Positions 51,941 to 64,000 of a stretch of DNA of 64,000 nucleotides are shown piece after piece. The translations under genes and the position numbers were made by a program. This DNA is from Caulobacter endophyticus. GTDB lineage: Bacteria; Pseudomonadota; Alphaproteobacteria; Caulobacterales; Caulobacteraceae. Location of the stretch: assembly GCF_029543245.1 (NCBI RefSeq), contig NZ_JARQWV010000018.1:62001-126000 (forward strand). The letters are read 5' to 3'. Every line of letters starts with the position of its first letter. Position 1 is the first letter of the stretch. The notes below the pieces were generated by a model. It was given only the letters and a program-made list of their open reading frames with translations. It was not told the DNA's origin and did not search any database.

Positions 51941-52896
51941 TGGGCGTTGCCCCGCTTGCCGCGACGGGCCTTGAAGAAGGCTTCCAGCTCCTGCCTGCCC
52001 TTGGTGTCGGCCTGGACGTTCCTGGCCGCCAGCTCCACCTTCTTCCTGGCCTCTTCGGCCAGGGTCTTCCTGACCTGCTCGTCCCAGGCCTTGCCGGCTT
52101 CGCGCAGCGAGGTGTCGGCCTTGGTCACGGTGACGCCGCTGGTGCTCTTGGGATCGCCGGGGCCGCCGGCCGTTCCGGTCACTTTCGCGGGCCCGCTCGC
52201 CGCGCCCAGCCCGGTCAGGTCGGCCGACGGACGCCAGGCGACGAATTTCACGATCCCATAGTCGCGGTTCTGCAGCCACCGGTCGCGCCGGGCGCGGGCC
52301 GAAGCCTCGTCGTCATAGTAGTTGCACGAGCCCGAGCCGTTGCCGTTGAACGGCTTGTAGCCGCCGACCACCGTGCCGGCCCCGACCTCGTGGTGGAACA
52401 GCATGCCCACGTCGCGGGGGATCGGCGCCTTGGCCGCCGCCACCTGGAAGGGCTCGAACACGAACATCGCCAGCTTCGTGCCGACCCCGCCGGAGGTCTC
52501 CAGCGTGCAGACCGCCCATTTGGGCGGGCCCGCGGGCGGCTCCGGCCAGAAACCCTTGGGGTAACCCATCCGGTTGAGCATGTGATAGCCGCTCTGGCGA
52601 TACCATTGCAGGCCCTCGTCGGCGGTGTCGAACCGGGCGCAGCGGGCCGTGCGATAGGGGGCGGCGGACTGGACGCCCGTCCTGGCCGCCTTGGCCTCCA
52701 CATCGACGCCCTTCAACGCGCTCGCCGTGGTCTGGTAGGGCATGAAGGCGATGGCCGAGATGTCGCGGCCGGGATTGAAGACGTAGCAGGCCAGGAAGAC
52801 GGGCTTTTCCCCCGCCGGCTGCGCGACGGCCGGCGGCGCGGCCATGCCGAGCCCGCCCCCGGCGACCACCATCGAAAGCAGCAGGCGTCCCAGCAT
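51937..52896 (-). CDS. Secreted hypothetical protein
   Basis: A 319-residue protein from ATG 52894-52896 (MLGRLLLSMVVAGGGLGMAA), with GGGGGAAG as ribosome site; an ATG seven codons upstream is less well placed. After the signal peptide comes a cysteine-containing domain (FLACYVFNPGRDISAI, ARCARFDTADEGLQWY, WAVCTLETSGGVG, GSCNYYDDEASARARRDRWL) and a Lys/Glu-rich helical tail (VRKTLAEEARKKVELAARN). No family is recognised. It is translationally coupled to the downstream PPC-like protein. Confidence 0.7.
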   Translation of the reverse strand: MLGRLLLSMVVAGGGLGMAAPPAVAQPAGEKPVFLACYVFNPGRDISAIAFMPYQTTASALKGVDVEAKAARTGVQSAAPYRTARCARFDTADEGLQWYRQSGYHMLNRMGYPKGFWPEPPAGPPKWAVCTLETSGGVGTKLAMFVFEPFQVAAAKAPIPRDVGMLFHHEVGAGTVVGGYKPFNGNGSGSCNYYDDEASARARRDRWLQNRDYGIVKFVAWRPSADLTGLGAASGPAKVTGTAGGPGDPKSTSGVTVTKADTSLREAGKAWDEQVRKTLAEEARKKVELAARNVQADTKGRQELEAFFKARRGKRGNAQ

Positions 52897-52999
52897 CGTC
52901 TTCCCCCGAGGATCCATCCGGGCGCGCGGCGCGGGCCGCGGCGGATGGATCCTCGATTTACGGCGAACGACGATCGTCGGGCAAGCCGTCGGGAGGGGC

Positions 53000-53740
53000 C
53001 TAAGCGCTCCATCCCCCGTCGATCGTCAGGGCCGCGCCCGTCATGTAGCCGGCGTCCGGGCCGGCCAGCCACGCCGCCAGGCCCGCCACTTCGCTCGCCT
53101 CGCCGATGCGGCCGAGCGGCAGGCGGGGGGTGATGTAGTCCATCAGGTCGGCGGTCATGTCGGTGGCGATGGGGCCGGGCTGGATGGTGTTGACGGTGAT
53201 CTTGCGGGGCGCCAGGTCGAGGGCCGCGCCGCGCGCCAGCTGGGCCACCGCCGCCTTGGTCATGGCGTAGACGCTGGAGCCGGGCGTGCCGATATGGCCG
53301 GCGGTGTTGCTGCCGATGATGATCACGCGGCCGCCGTCGGTCAGGTGCGGGGCGGCGTAGTGGATGGCCGCGAACACCCCGCGCACATTGACCGCCAGCA
53401 TGTGGTCGAAGTCGGCCAGGGCGAACTGGTCGATGGTCCCGGCCTTCAGCACCCCGGCGTTGACCACCAGCACCCCCAGTTTCCCGAGCCGCGCCACGGC
53501 GGCCTCGATGGCCGCGCGCACGGCCTGCGCGTCGGCGCTGTCGGCCTGGAGGGCGAGCGCCGTCCCGCCGGCCGCCTCGACCTCGGCGGCCAGGGCGGCG
53601 GCGGGGCCGGGCGAGGCGGCGTAGGTGAAGGCGACGGGCCGGCCCTCGGCGGCCAGGCGGCGCACGATCGCCGCCCCCATGCCGCGCGAGCCGCCCAGCA
53701 CCAGGGCCGGGGATTGGGGAGTGAAGCTGTTGTCGGTCAT
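53000..53740 (-). CDS. SDR family oxidoreductase
   Basis: A 246-residue classical short-chain dehydrogenase. The cofactor motif is LVLGGSRGMGAAIV (about 13-26), with Ser-Arg favouring NADP. NAG appears in LVVNAGVLKAG, the catalytic serine region in IIIGSNTAG, and YAMTK supplies the Tyr and Lys. GYMTGAALTIDGGWSA at the end is typical. The substrate is unknown. It is divergent from a TetR gene with a shared palindromic operator, the usual layout of an SDR induced by its own regulator's ligand. Confidence 0.92.
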   Translation of the reverse strand: MTDNSFTPQSPALVLGGSRGMGAAIVRRLAAEGRPVAFTYAASPGPAAALAAEVEAAGGTALALQADSADAQAVRAAIEAAVARLGKLGVLVVNAGVLKAGTIDQFALADFDHMLAVNVRGVFAAIHYAAPHLTDGGRVIIIGSNTAGHIGTPGSSVYAMTKAAVAQLARGAALDLAPRKITVNTIQPGPIATDMTADLMDYITPRLPLGRIGEASEVAGLAAWLAGPDAGYMTGAALTIDGGWSA

Positions 53741-53753
53741 CTCGGAAACCTCG

Positions 53754-53775
53754 TTATGGACTGATTGGTCCATAA
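53754..53775. promoter_or_regulatory. TetR-type operator
   Basis: TTATGGAC-N6-GTCCATAA, a perfect 8-bp inverted repeat just upstream of the SDR start. A second related half (TGGACTGAT) recurs at 53812 before the TetR gene. Confidence 0.7.
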
Positions 53776-53845
53776 CCTGTGCATTCCGGATCGATCGGTC
53801 AAGAATAATTCTGGACTGATCGATCAAGATCGCTAGGATGCGATC

Positions 53846-54421
53846 ATGGCCAGACCTTCGGAATTCGATCGCGACGAGGCGATCGCCAGCGCGATCAGGG
53901 TGTTCGCCCGCCACGGCTACGAGGCCGCCTCGACCAGCGACCTGATCGAGGGCATGGGCATCGGCCGCCAGAGCCTCTATGGCGCGTTCGGCGACAAGCG
54001 CCGGCTGTTCCTGGAGGCCCTGCGCCGCTATTCCGGCGGCTCGCTGGCCCAGATGCGCGAGGCCCTGGCCGGCGGCGCCTGCGCGCGCGAGAGCCTGGAG
54101 GGGGCGCTGCTCGCGGGCCTGGGCGACGCCGACGACCTGGAGACCGGCTGCCTGGGCGTCGGCTCGATCGTCGAGTTCAGCCGCAGCGACCCCGAGATCA
54201 ACGCCCTCAACGACGCCGCCGCAGCCCTGGTGGTCGCCGCCTTCGCCGCCCGGGTGAAGGACGGGATCGCAGCGGGCGAGTTCGACGCGGCCCTCGACCC
54301 GCAGGCCGCCGGCCGCATGCTGCTGACCCTGCGCTCGGGCCTCAAGGTCGCCGCGCGCGGCGGGGCGGGGCAGGACGAGTTGCGCGAGGCCGCGCGGCTG
54401 GCGCTGCGGGGGCTGAGGTAG
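53846..54421 (+). CDS. TetR/AcrR family transcriptional regulator
   Basis: A 191-residue repressor. The N-terminal helix-turn-helix is clear: EAIASAIRVFARHGYEAAST, then SDLIEGMGIGRQSLYGAFGD and KRRLFLEAL. The C-terminal ligand domain contains GCLGVGSIVEFSRSDPEIN, resembling regulators of SDR or efflux genes. It probably represses itself and the divergent SDR gene through the palindromes between them. Confidence 0.92.
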   Translation: MARPSEFDRDEAIASAIRVFARHGYEAASTSDLIEGMGIGRQSLYGAFGDKRRLFLEALRRYSGGSLAQMREALAGGACARESLEGALLAGLGDADDLETGCLGVGSIVEFSRSDPEINALNDAAAALVVAAFAARVKDGIAAGEFDAALDPQAAGRMLLTLRSGLKVAARGGAGQDELREAARLALRGLR

Positions 54422-54502
54422 GGGCGGGCGTATCCGTTGCCAGCCGCCGCAAGGGATCTGCTGGCCGACGTGGTCCGGCTGGCTGCGGGCGGCGACCCGG
54501 AT

Positions 54503-55006
54503 CTATGATGGGCCGTCCGATCTCAAGAGCCGATCGGCGTCGACGACCAGGGCGTCGGCGTCCAGCACCCGCGCCAGCGACACCCGCTTGGTGCCTGTCC
54601 AGCCGGCGGGCGGCAGCAGTCGCCTGACGGGGGCCTCCGGGCCGTTATAGGCGACCTCGGCCTGGCCTCGCGCGAAGTCGATGCGCAGGAAGATCAGGTG
54701 CTCGGCCACGCCTTCTCCGGGCGTAAAGCAAGGGCCCTTGTTCGCCAGGCCGGTGGCCTTGATCTGCACGCTGCGCCTTGCCGAGCACCGCGTGTGCGCA
54801 TCGACGCCGGGTGTCTTGCTGTCGCAGAGTTTGAGGTCGAAGGCCCGCGCCGCCGCCGCCTCGGCGATGTCGCCGACGAGTTTTCCGTCGAGGGTGAAGG
54901 CCAGCCGGCTGTCGGCGTAGTGGGCCTTGAGATCGGCGTGCGCCTTGCAGAACGCCATCAGCTCGGATGGGAGCCTTATGATCCGCGTCACGTCTTTCTC
55001 CCGCAT
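54503..55006 (-). CDS. Hypothetical protein with PD-(D/E)XK-like core (DUF6998-like)
   Basis: A 167-residue protein. GKLVGDIAEAAAARAFDLKL followed by SKTPGVDAHT and RSVQIKATG gives an E...D...(Q)IK arrangement reminiscent of the restriction-endonuclease fold. I believe this matches the family catalogued as DUF6998, but that is from memory. No activity is known. The start lies 3 bases after the stop of the upstream gene, so the two form an operon. Confidence 0.68.
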   Translation of the reverse strand: MREKDVTRIIRLPSELMAFCKAHADLKAHYADSRLAFTLDGKLVGDIAEAAAARAFDLKLCDSKTPGVDAHTRCSARRSVQIKATGLANKGPCFTPGEGVAEHLIFLRIDFARGQAEVAYNGPEAPVRRLLPPAGWTGTKRVSLARVLDADALVVDADRLLRSDGPS

Positions 55007-55009
55007 GCG

Positions 55010-55825
55010 TCAGCTCTCGGTGTAGCGTACAAGCAGCCAGTCGCGGCCGGTGAGCAGGCCCGCCAGGCGGGGCGCGGCGTCGGGCGGACTGGCCGCGTAG
55101 AAGCCCGTCAACTCTTCGGCCAGAGCCCGGGCGGTCGCCGCGTCCATCGGCCCGGCCCGCCGGAAGCCCAGATAGGCCGCGCCGACCCCGAACGGCGCCA
55201 GGCCGTAGGCGGCCTCCAGGCGCTGGGCCAGGGCATAGGTCTGCATCGGGTTCAGGTCCGAGGCGAAGTAGCCGTTGGGAAAAGCCGCGAGCGCCAGCGC
55301 GCCGGAAGAGACCGGGACGAACTGGACCAGGATCTCGGCCTCCTTGTCGATCCTGAGGGCCGCTTCAGGGTCGAGGTTGACGGTCGCAAGGTCGTTGGCG
55401 TCGCCGCTCGTCTCCCAGTCCAGCACGCCGACCGCTTCGGCCAGCGTCACCTCGCGGGCGCGGGAGACCAGATTGGCGACGCGGATCGGAAACTCGGACG
55501 GCGTGCTCAGATAGCCGCGATGTTCGCCGTTCTCGAACGCCGCCTCGTCCAGAGTCGACAGGTCGTGGCCCGTCGTGTCGTCCAGCGCGTGGCTGTCGAT
55601 CGCGTGGCCCGAGGTGTATTCGGCCTGCACCCGATTATCGAGCGTGACCAGCACGCGCACGTCGGGGCGCTCGGCCTGGAGGCGGGCGTGCAGGTCGAGC
55701 AGGGCGGCGAACGAGGGCGCGCCGCGCACGGTGAGCCCGTCGCACAGTACGGCCGTGAAGCACTTGGGACGCGCCTCGGCGAAGGGCGTCAGGGTCATGG
55801 GCTTCTTGCGTTTGAAACCGAACAT
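55010..55825 (-). CDS. Hypothetical protein
   Basis: A 271-residue protein from ATG 55823-55825 (MFGFKRKKPMTLTPFAEARP); the further-upstream frame would run over the GH2 operator region and was rejected. It is a soluble, mixed alpha/beta protein with acidic segments (HALDDTTGHDLSTLDEAAFENGEHRG) and no signal peptide. No family is recognised. The gene downstream (55006) is probably co-transcribed. It is divergent from the GH2 beta-galactosidase. Confidence 0.7.
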   Translation of the reverse strand: MFGFKRKKPMTLTPFAEARPKCFTAVLCDGLTVRGAPSFAALLDLHARLQAERPDVRVLVTLDNRVQAEYTSGHAIDSHALDDTTGHDLSTLDEAAFENGEHRGYLSTPSEFPIRVANLVSRAREVTLAEAVGVLDWETSGDANDLATVNLDPEAALRIDKEAEILVQFVPVSSGALALAAFPNGYFASDLNPMQTYALAQRLEAAYGLAPFGVGAAYLGFRRAGPMDAATARALAEELTGFYAASPPDAAPRLAGLLTGRDWLLVRYTES

Positions 55826-55901
55826 GCGGCCATCTCGGCCGTGAGAGCCCGCCTCTGTCAACCGACGCAAGCGGCGGCGAGCGTGGTCGCCATTTGTCAC
55901 T

Positions 55902-55916
55902 TTTGTCTGACAAATG
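55902..55916. promoter_or_regulatory. Predicted GntR-type operator, site 2
   Basis: TTTGTCTGACAAATG, identical to site 1 (38462) except at the central base; it is centred about 70 bp before the GH2 start. A further half-site, ATTTGTCA, lies just upstream at 55892. Confidence 0.62.
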
Positions 55917-55938
55917 AATCCGCCATGCTAAGTCATGA

Positions 55939-59190
<3,252 letters not shown>

Positions 59191-59224
59191 GGGAGAAAGC
59201 GAGGCAAGCTCAGCTATGGCATAG

Positions 59225-60247
59225 GTGGCTTCGGTCTGTGTGGGGGATGCGGCTTTGATCTTGGTCTTGCTCTGGGCTTTCTCGTGCATCGTGGGCGGCG
59301 TTTATGCCGCCTGCCGGTTTCATGGTTCCAGCCGTTGGAAGTTGGTTGATCCCGCGTACTATCTGCTCGGCATGGCTGGCGTGTTGCTGCTGTTTTACTC
59401 CGCGCGGAGCGATCGTCAGCTTCTGCGGATGCAGACCAACGAGCTCGTCGCCGAGCGAACGGTGGCCGATTTGCGAGCGCGGCAGCCCAAGTTCGATGAT
59501 GATGATCCAATGCTGAATACGATCGACGATGGTTATCGGGACCTGTCGAAGAGTGGATCAGGGCACTATTGCAGCGATCTGGTTGTTGATGGCGCCTGTT
59601 GGGCGCGGAAAGAGCAGCGGGAACGTTTTCTGAAACGTTTCGGAGTGGTTGGGCCTCCGCCTTCCAACATGGATCCTGCTGCGCGTATTCGTTATTCGGG
59701 TGAATATTGCCTGGCGGCGAACGGGATTATGGAGGATCTAAGTAGAGTTTCGGGTGGTGCTGAGCTGATGTTCAAGGCCGCCAATGATGCGCTTCAGGAA
59801 ACGAAGCTTCAGCCCGCGCTTGTCGAAAGCCCCGATACTATCTTCAGGTTGAGGTCGCGGATCCACGCTGCAAAGATGGGGGCGATCCGCCTGATAAGTG
59901 GTCTGCCGCGGGATGACCGGGACTTCACGCGAGCCAATATCGAGGCGGAGGGGGAGTTCGCGATACTGGCCTTCAATGCCGCTTCGGTATGCTCCAACCG
60001 GCTGAAGTCGCTTCAGGAGAGCCAGCAGCGATACGATGCATGGCGCAAGGAGTTGACCAGGGCCGAGGATGCTTGGGGCGAGGCCAGGCAAGCTGTGCAA
60101 GCGGCCGCTGGTAGTCAGCCCCGCGGCCTCGAAATGAAAATCAAGTCGCTGCTCCAAAACCTTTGGCCGTGGCTTTTGATCCTGGCTGCCGCCATCAAGT
60201 TCGCCAAGTCGCTAGCCGACCTCAAAAGGAAAGGGGCGACCAGATAG
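59225..60247 (+). CDS. Hypothetical membrane protein
   Basis: A 340-residue protein starting at a GTG, with spans at about 9-29, 44-58 and 310-330 and a long, probably coiled-coil, helical region between (for example LQESQQRYDAWRKELTRAEDAWGEARQAV). Cysteines occur in HYCSDLVVDGACW and EYCLAANG. Codon use is noticeably less GC-biased than in flanking genes, suggesting acquisition or relaxed constraint. No family is recognised. Confidence 0.7.
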   Translation: MASVCVGDAALILVLLWAFSCIVGGVYAACRFHGSSRWKLVDPAYYLLGMAGVLLLFYSARSDRQLLRMQTNELVAERTVADLRARQPKFDDDDPMLNTIDDGYRDLSKSGSGHYCSDLVVDGACWARKEQRERFLKRFGVVGPPPSNMDPAARIRYSGEYCLAANGIMEDLSRVSGGAELMFKAANDALQETKLQPALVESPDTIFRLRSRIHAAKMGAIRLISGLPRDDRDFTRANIEAEGEFAILAFNAASVCSNRLKSLQESQQRYDAWRKELTRAEDAWGEARQAVQAAAGSQPRGLEMKIKSLLQNLWPWLLILAAAIKFAKSLADLKRKGATR

Positions 60248-60355
60248 GACGGAGAGAGTAGGCCGCGTCTTGCTTGGCTGGATCTGCGGAATGCAGGGCG
60301 TGGATGTCCTGGTCCGGAGCGCCCCGCCTTGATCATGCGCAGCCCACCCTCTCCC

Positions 60356-62185
<1,830 letters not shown>

Positions 62186-62318
62186 GAAGCGGTCTTTACG
62201 TCTGACGGGGCGGAGAATGCGAGGAGATGGGGCCTATAGCAGGGCGCGGGGAGGGGGAAGGCGGAAAGTTTGTCTGGCGGGTGGGGGAGCCCCCGCAGTC
62301 GGTTGCGCCGACATAAGA

Positions 62319-62445
62319 TCCTCCCTCTCTGGGGGAGGTGGCCCGGAGGGCCGGAGGGGGGCGTTTTCAGCTGCCGGAGAGTTGGATGTTCATCACCGAC
62401 TTCCCCCTCCGTCGCTTCGCGACACCTCCCCCTTCAGGGGGAGGA
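62319..62445. repeat. Family E inverted doublet, intact copy
   Basis: CCTCCCTCTCTGGGGGAGG, TGGCCCGGAGGGCCGGAGGG are followed by a spacer with CAGCTGCCGGAGAGTTGGAT, then CCCCCTCCGTCGCTTCGCGA and CACCTCCCCCTTCAGGGGGA. It lies between the ABC-F and acyltransferase genes. Confidence 0.85.
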
Positions 62446-62450
62446 TCTCG

Positions 62451-63638
62451 TCATGCCGCCCGCTTCATCTCCTGATCCTCGACCGCCGGAACCGGCCGCC
62501 GCAGCGCCCTTTCCCGCAGGCGCAGGAACGGCCGCTCGACAAGCCGCCACAGCAGGATGGCGGCGGCGAAGTCGGCGGCGAGGTAGAGGCCAAGGCCGGT
62601 CCAGCCGTGCAGCACCCCGTCGCCCAGGGCCTCGCGCAGCATGTGTTGCACCGGCTTGTGGACGAGGTAGAGGCTGTAGGCCAGCGTCGCCACGACGGTG
62701 ACGGGGGCCAGGGGCAGGCGCCGCAGGGCGGGCTCGATGTCCAGCAGGGCGCAGAGCAGCAGCGTGCTGGCCAGGCAGGCCAGGGGATAGACGACGACCG
62801 CGCCGGTCAGGTCCAGGCTCACCCCGTCGGCGTGGCGGATGCAGAGGATGACGGTCGCGGCGGCGGCCGCGAGGCCCAGCGGTCCGGTCAGCCAGGGCGG
62901 GGCGAAACGGGCGACGGCGGCGGGGCGGAAGGCCCGGGCGGCGGCCAGCAGCACGCCCATGGCCAGGCCGTCCAGGCGGGTCCAGGTGGGGTAGTAGATG
63001 AGGCGCAGGAAGTCGGCGGGCCGCGTGGCGGGGTCGGCGGCGGGGCCGCTCCAGATCCCCCAGCGCAGGGCCATGCCGCCGAGGATTACGGCGGCCCCCA
63101 GCAGCACGGCGGGCCAGGCCCCGCGCGCCCGCGCCAGCACGAGCACCAGCGGGGGCAGCAGCCAGTAGAAATGCTCCTCCACGCACAGCGACCAGGCCGA
63201 GGTGAAGGCCCCGGTGACCCGGTAGTCGAGGCCGAAGTTCATGGTGAAGGTCAGGAACCGCCAGAGCGGCTGGATGGCCTTGCCGTCCGAGAAGCCGGGC
63301 AGCAGGAAATAGAGCGCCAGCACCACCAGGAAGGCCGGCAGGATGCGAAAGGCGCGGCTAGCCCAGAAGCGTTTGAAGTCGACGCCGTTCCCCGCCGCGA
63401 TCCCCTTCAGCAGCTGGGCGCCGATCAGGTAGCCGCTGAGCACGAAGAAGACGTCCACCCCCAGCCAGCCGAACGGCCGGATCGCCGCCAGGGGCTCGGG
63501 CCGGGCGGGGCCGGGCATGTGCCAGGCCATGACCAGCAGTATGGCGGCGGCGCGCAGCAGGTCGGGGCCGTAGGCGCGGGCATGGGCGTCACGCGAGGGA
63601 CCGAAGAGGGCGGCGATGGCCCCGGAGACGGCGTTCAT
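62451..63638 (-). CDS. Acyltransferase 3 (OafA-like) membrane protein
   Basis: A 395-residue integral membrane O-acyltransferase with about ten spans. Signatures of the Acyl_transf_3 family are YGPDLLRAAAILLVMAWHMPGP with the essential His, WLGVDVFFVLSGYLIG, RAFRILPAFLVVL and the loop TSAWSLCVEEHFYWLLP. Such proteins acetylate or succinylate cell-surface sugars. There is no SGNH domain fusion. No surface-polysaccharide genes are adjacent, so the target is unknown. Confidence 0.93.
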   Translation of the reverse strand: MNAVSGAIAALFGPSRDAHARAYGPDLLRAAAILLVMAWHMPGPARPEPLAAIRPFGWLGVDVFFVLSGYLIGAQLLKGIAAGNGVDFKRFWASRAFRILPAFLVVLALYFLLPGFSDGKAIQPLWRFLTFTMNFGLDYRVTGAFTSAWSLCVEEHFYWLLPPLVLVLARARGAWPAVLLGAAVILGGMALRWGIWSGPAADPATRPADFLRLIYYPTWTRLDGLAMGVLLAAARAFRPAAVARFAPPWLTGPLGLAAAAATVILCIRHADGVSLDLTGAVVVYPLACLASTLLLCALLDIEPALRRLPLAPVTVVATLAYSLYLVHKPVQHMLREALGDGVLHGWTGLGLYLAADFAAAILLWRLVERPFLRLRERALRRPVPAVEDQEMKRAA

Positions 63639-63758
63639 GATTGTCCTGAAGGCCGCCGGGAAGGCGAGGGCGGCGGCCGGGGAGGATGGTGGCCGATCAA
63701 CCTTGAGTCGTCACGGGGGAGGGGCGGAGATTTCGGGAGATTTCGAGGGTGGCTACCT

Positions 63759-63897
63759 GCTCCTCCCTCGCGGAGCGGGGGAGGTGGCGCGCTGCGGATA
63801 CGCAGCGTGACGGAGGGGGCGAGGGACAAAGCTCGGCGCCCAGCCTCGCCCCCTCCACCACTTCGTGGTCCCCCTCCCCCGCAAGCGGGGGAGGAGC
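63759..63897. repeat. Family E (second type) inverted doublet
   Basis: GCTCCTCCCTCGCGGAGCGG, GGAGGTGGCGCGCTGCGGAT are mirrored by CCACCACTTCGTGGTCCCCC and GCAAGCGGGGGAGGAGC. The 362-bp end region 63639-64000 holds repeats only; no gene is seen. Confidence 0.8.
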
Positions 63898-63913
63898 AAG
63901 GGATAGATCCTTC

Positions 63914-64000
63914 CCCTCTGGGGGAGGTGGCCCGGAGGGCCGGAGGGGGGACGTTTGCAGCTGCCGGAGAGTTGGACGGTCATCACCGACTTCCCCCTCC
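63914..64000. repeat. Family E doublet cut by the window end
   Basis: It matches the 62319 copy nearly base for base through CAGCTGCCGGAGAGTTGGA and CATCACCGACTTCCCCCTCC, then leaves the window. Confidence 0.8.

Overview
The window is GC-rich alphaproteobacterial chromosome. It most resembles Caulobacteraceae, probably Caulobacter. Evidence for this is the trmD-rplS-leuC-leuD-leuB neighbourhood, the DUF2336 protein, chemoreceptors beginning MRFNDLK, the TonB-dependent receptor beside glycosidases, and dense coding broken by many palindromic intergenic repeats. No tRNA, rRNA, CRISPR array or replication origin was recognised. The identification is by eye; no database search was possible.

Layout. 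1-9.9 kb: an MFS exporter cut by the left edge, a GNAT acetyltransferase, a DUF1285 / Nudix / CCA-adding enzyme group, an SLC13-type permease, a cold-shock protein, small unknown genes and the electron-transfer flavoprotein genes etfBA. 10-20.7 kb: a DUF559 nuclease cassette, hemF, a trypsin-like protease, a DUF350 membrane protein, rlmN, trmD-rplS, and leuC-leuD-(ABM monooxygenase)-leuB. 20.8-28.5 kb: a chemoreceptor, DUF2336 protein, a second DUF559 cassette and a three-gene NMT1-type ABC importer. 28.5-36.9 kb: a GIY-YIG nuclease cassette and three paralogous membrane hybrid histidine kinases. 37-44.3 kb: an AT-rich gene of unknown origin, a GH127-type glycosidase and a large TonB-dependent receptor. 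44.3-55.9 kb: a lipoprotein, a winged-helix regulator, rifampin ADP-ribosyltransferase (arr), a second chemoreceptor, an orphan sensor kinase, secreted proteins, a divergent SDR/TetR pair and a two-gene unknown operon. 56-64 kb: a secreted GH2 beta-galactosidase, a membrane protein, an ABC-F ATPase, an acyltransferase-3 protein and repeats running off the right edge.

The most unusual feature is the repeat landscape. At least seven families of palindromic or inverted-doublet elements (named A-G here) fill the gaps between genes. Two unrelated families of very small nucleases, DUF559 (two copies) and GIY-YIG (one copy), each lie between inverted copies of their own repeat family (B and G). This resembles the REP/RAYT partnership but with nucleases in place of a transposase. 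The B frame that encloses the DUF559 genes also encloses C-family doublets at two other loci. F-family elements appear to supply the Shine-Dalgarno sequence of the next gene at both of their sites.

Regulation visible in the sequence: a perfect FNR/FixK-type box between two divergent small genes near 45.5 kb; a shared 13-bp palindrome (TTTGTC-N-GACAAA) upstream of both the GH127 and GH2 glycosidase genes, suggesting one GntR-like regulator; a TetR-type operator between the SDR and TetR genes; and two palindromes between the second chemoreceptor and the orphan kinase. A GC-only tract near 14.85 kb looks like damaged or mis-assembled repeat sequence.
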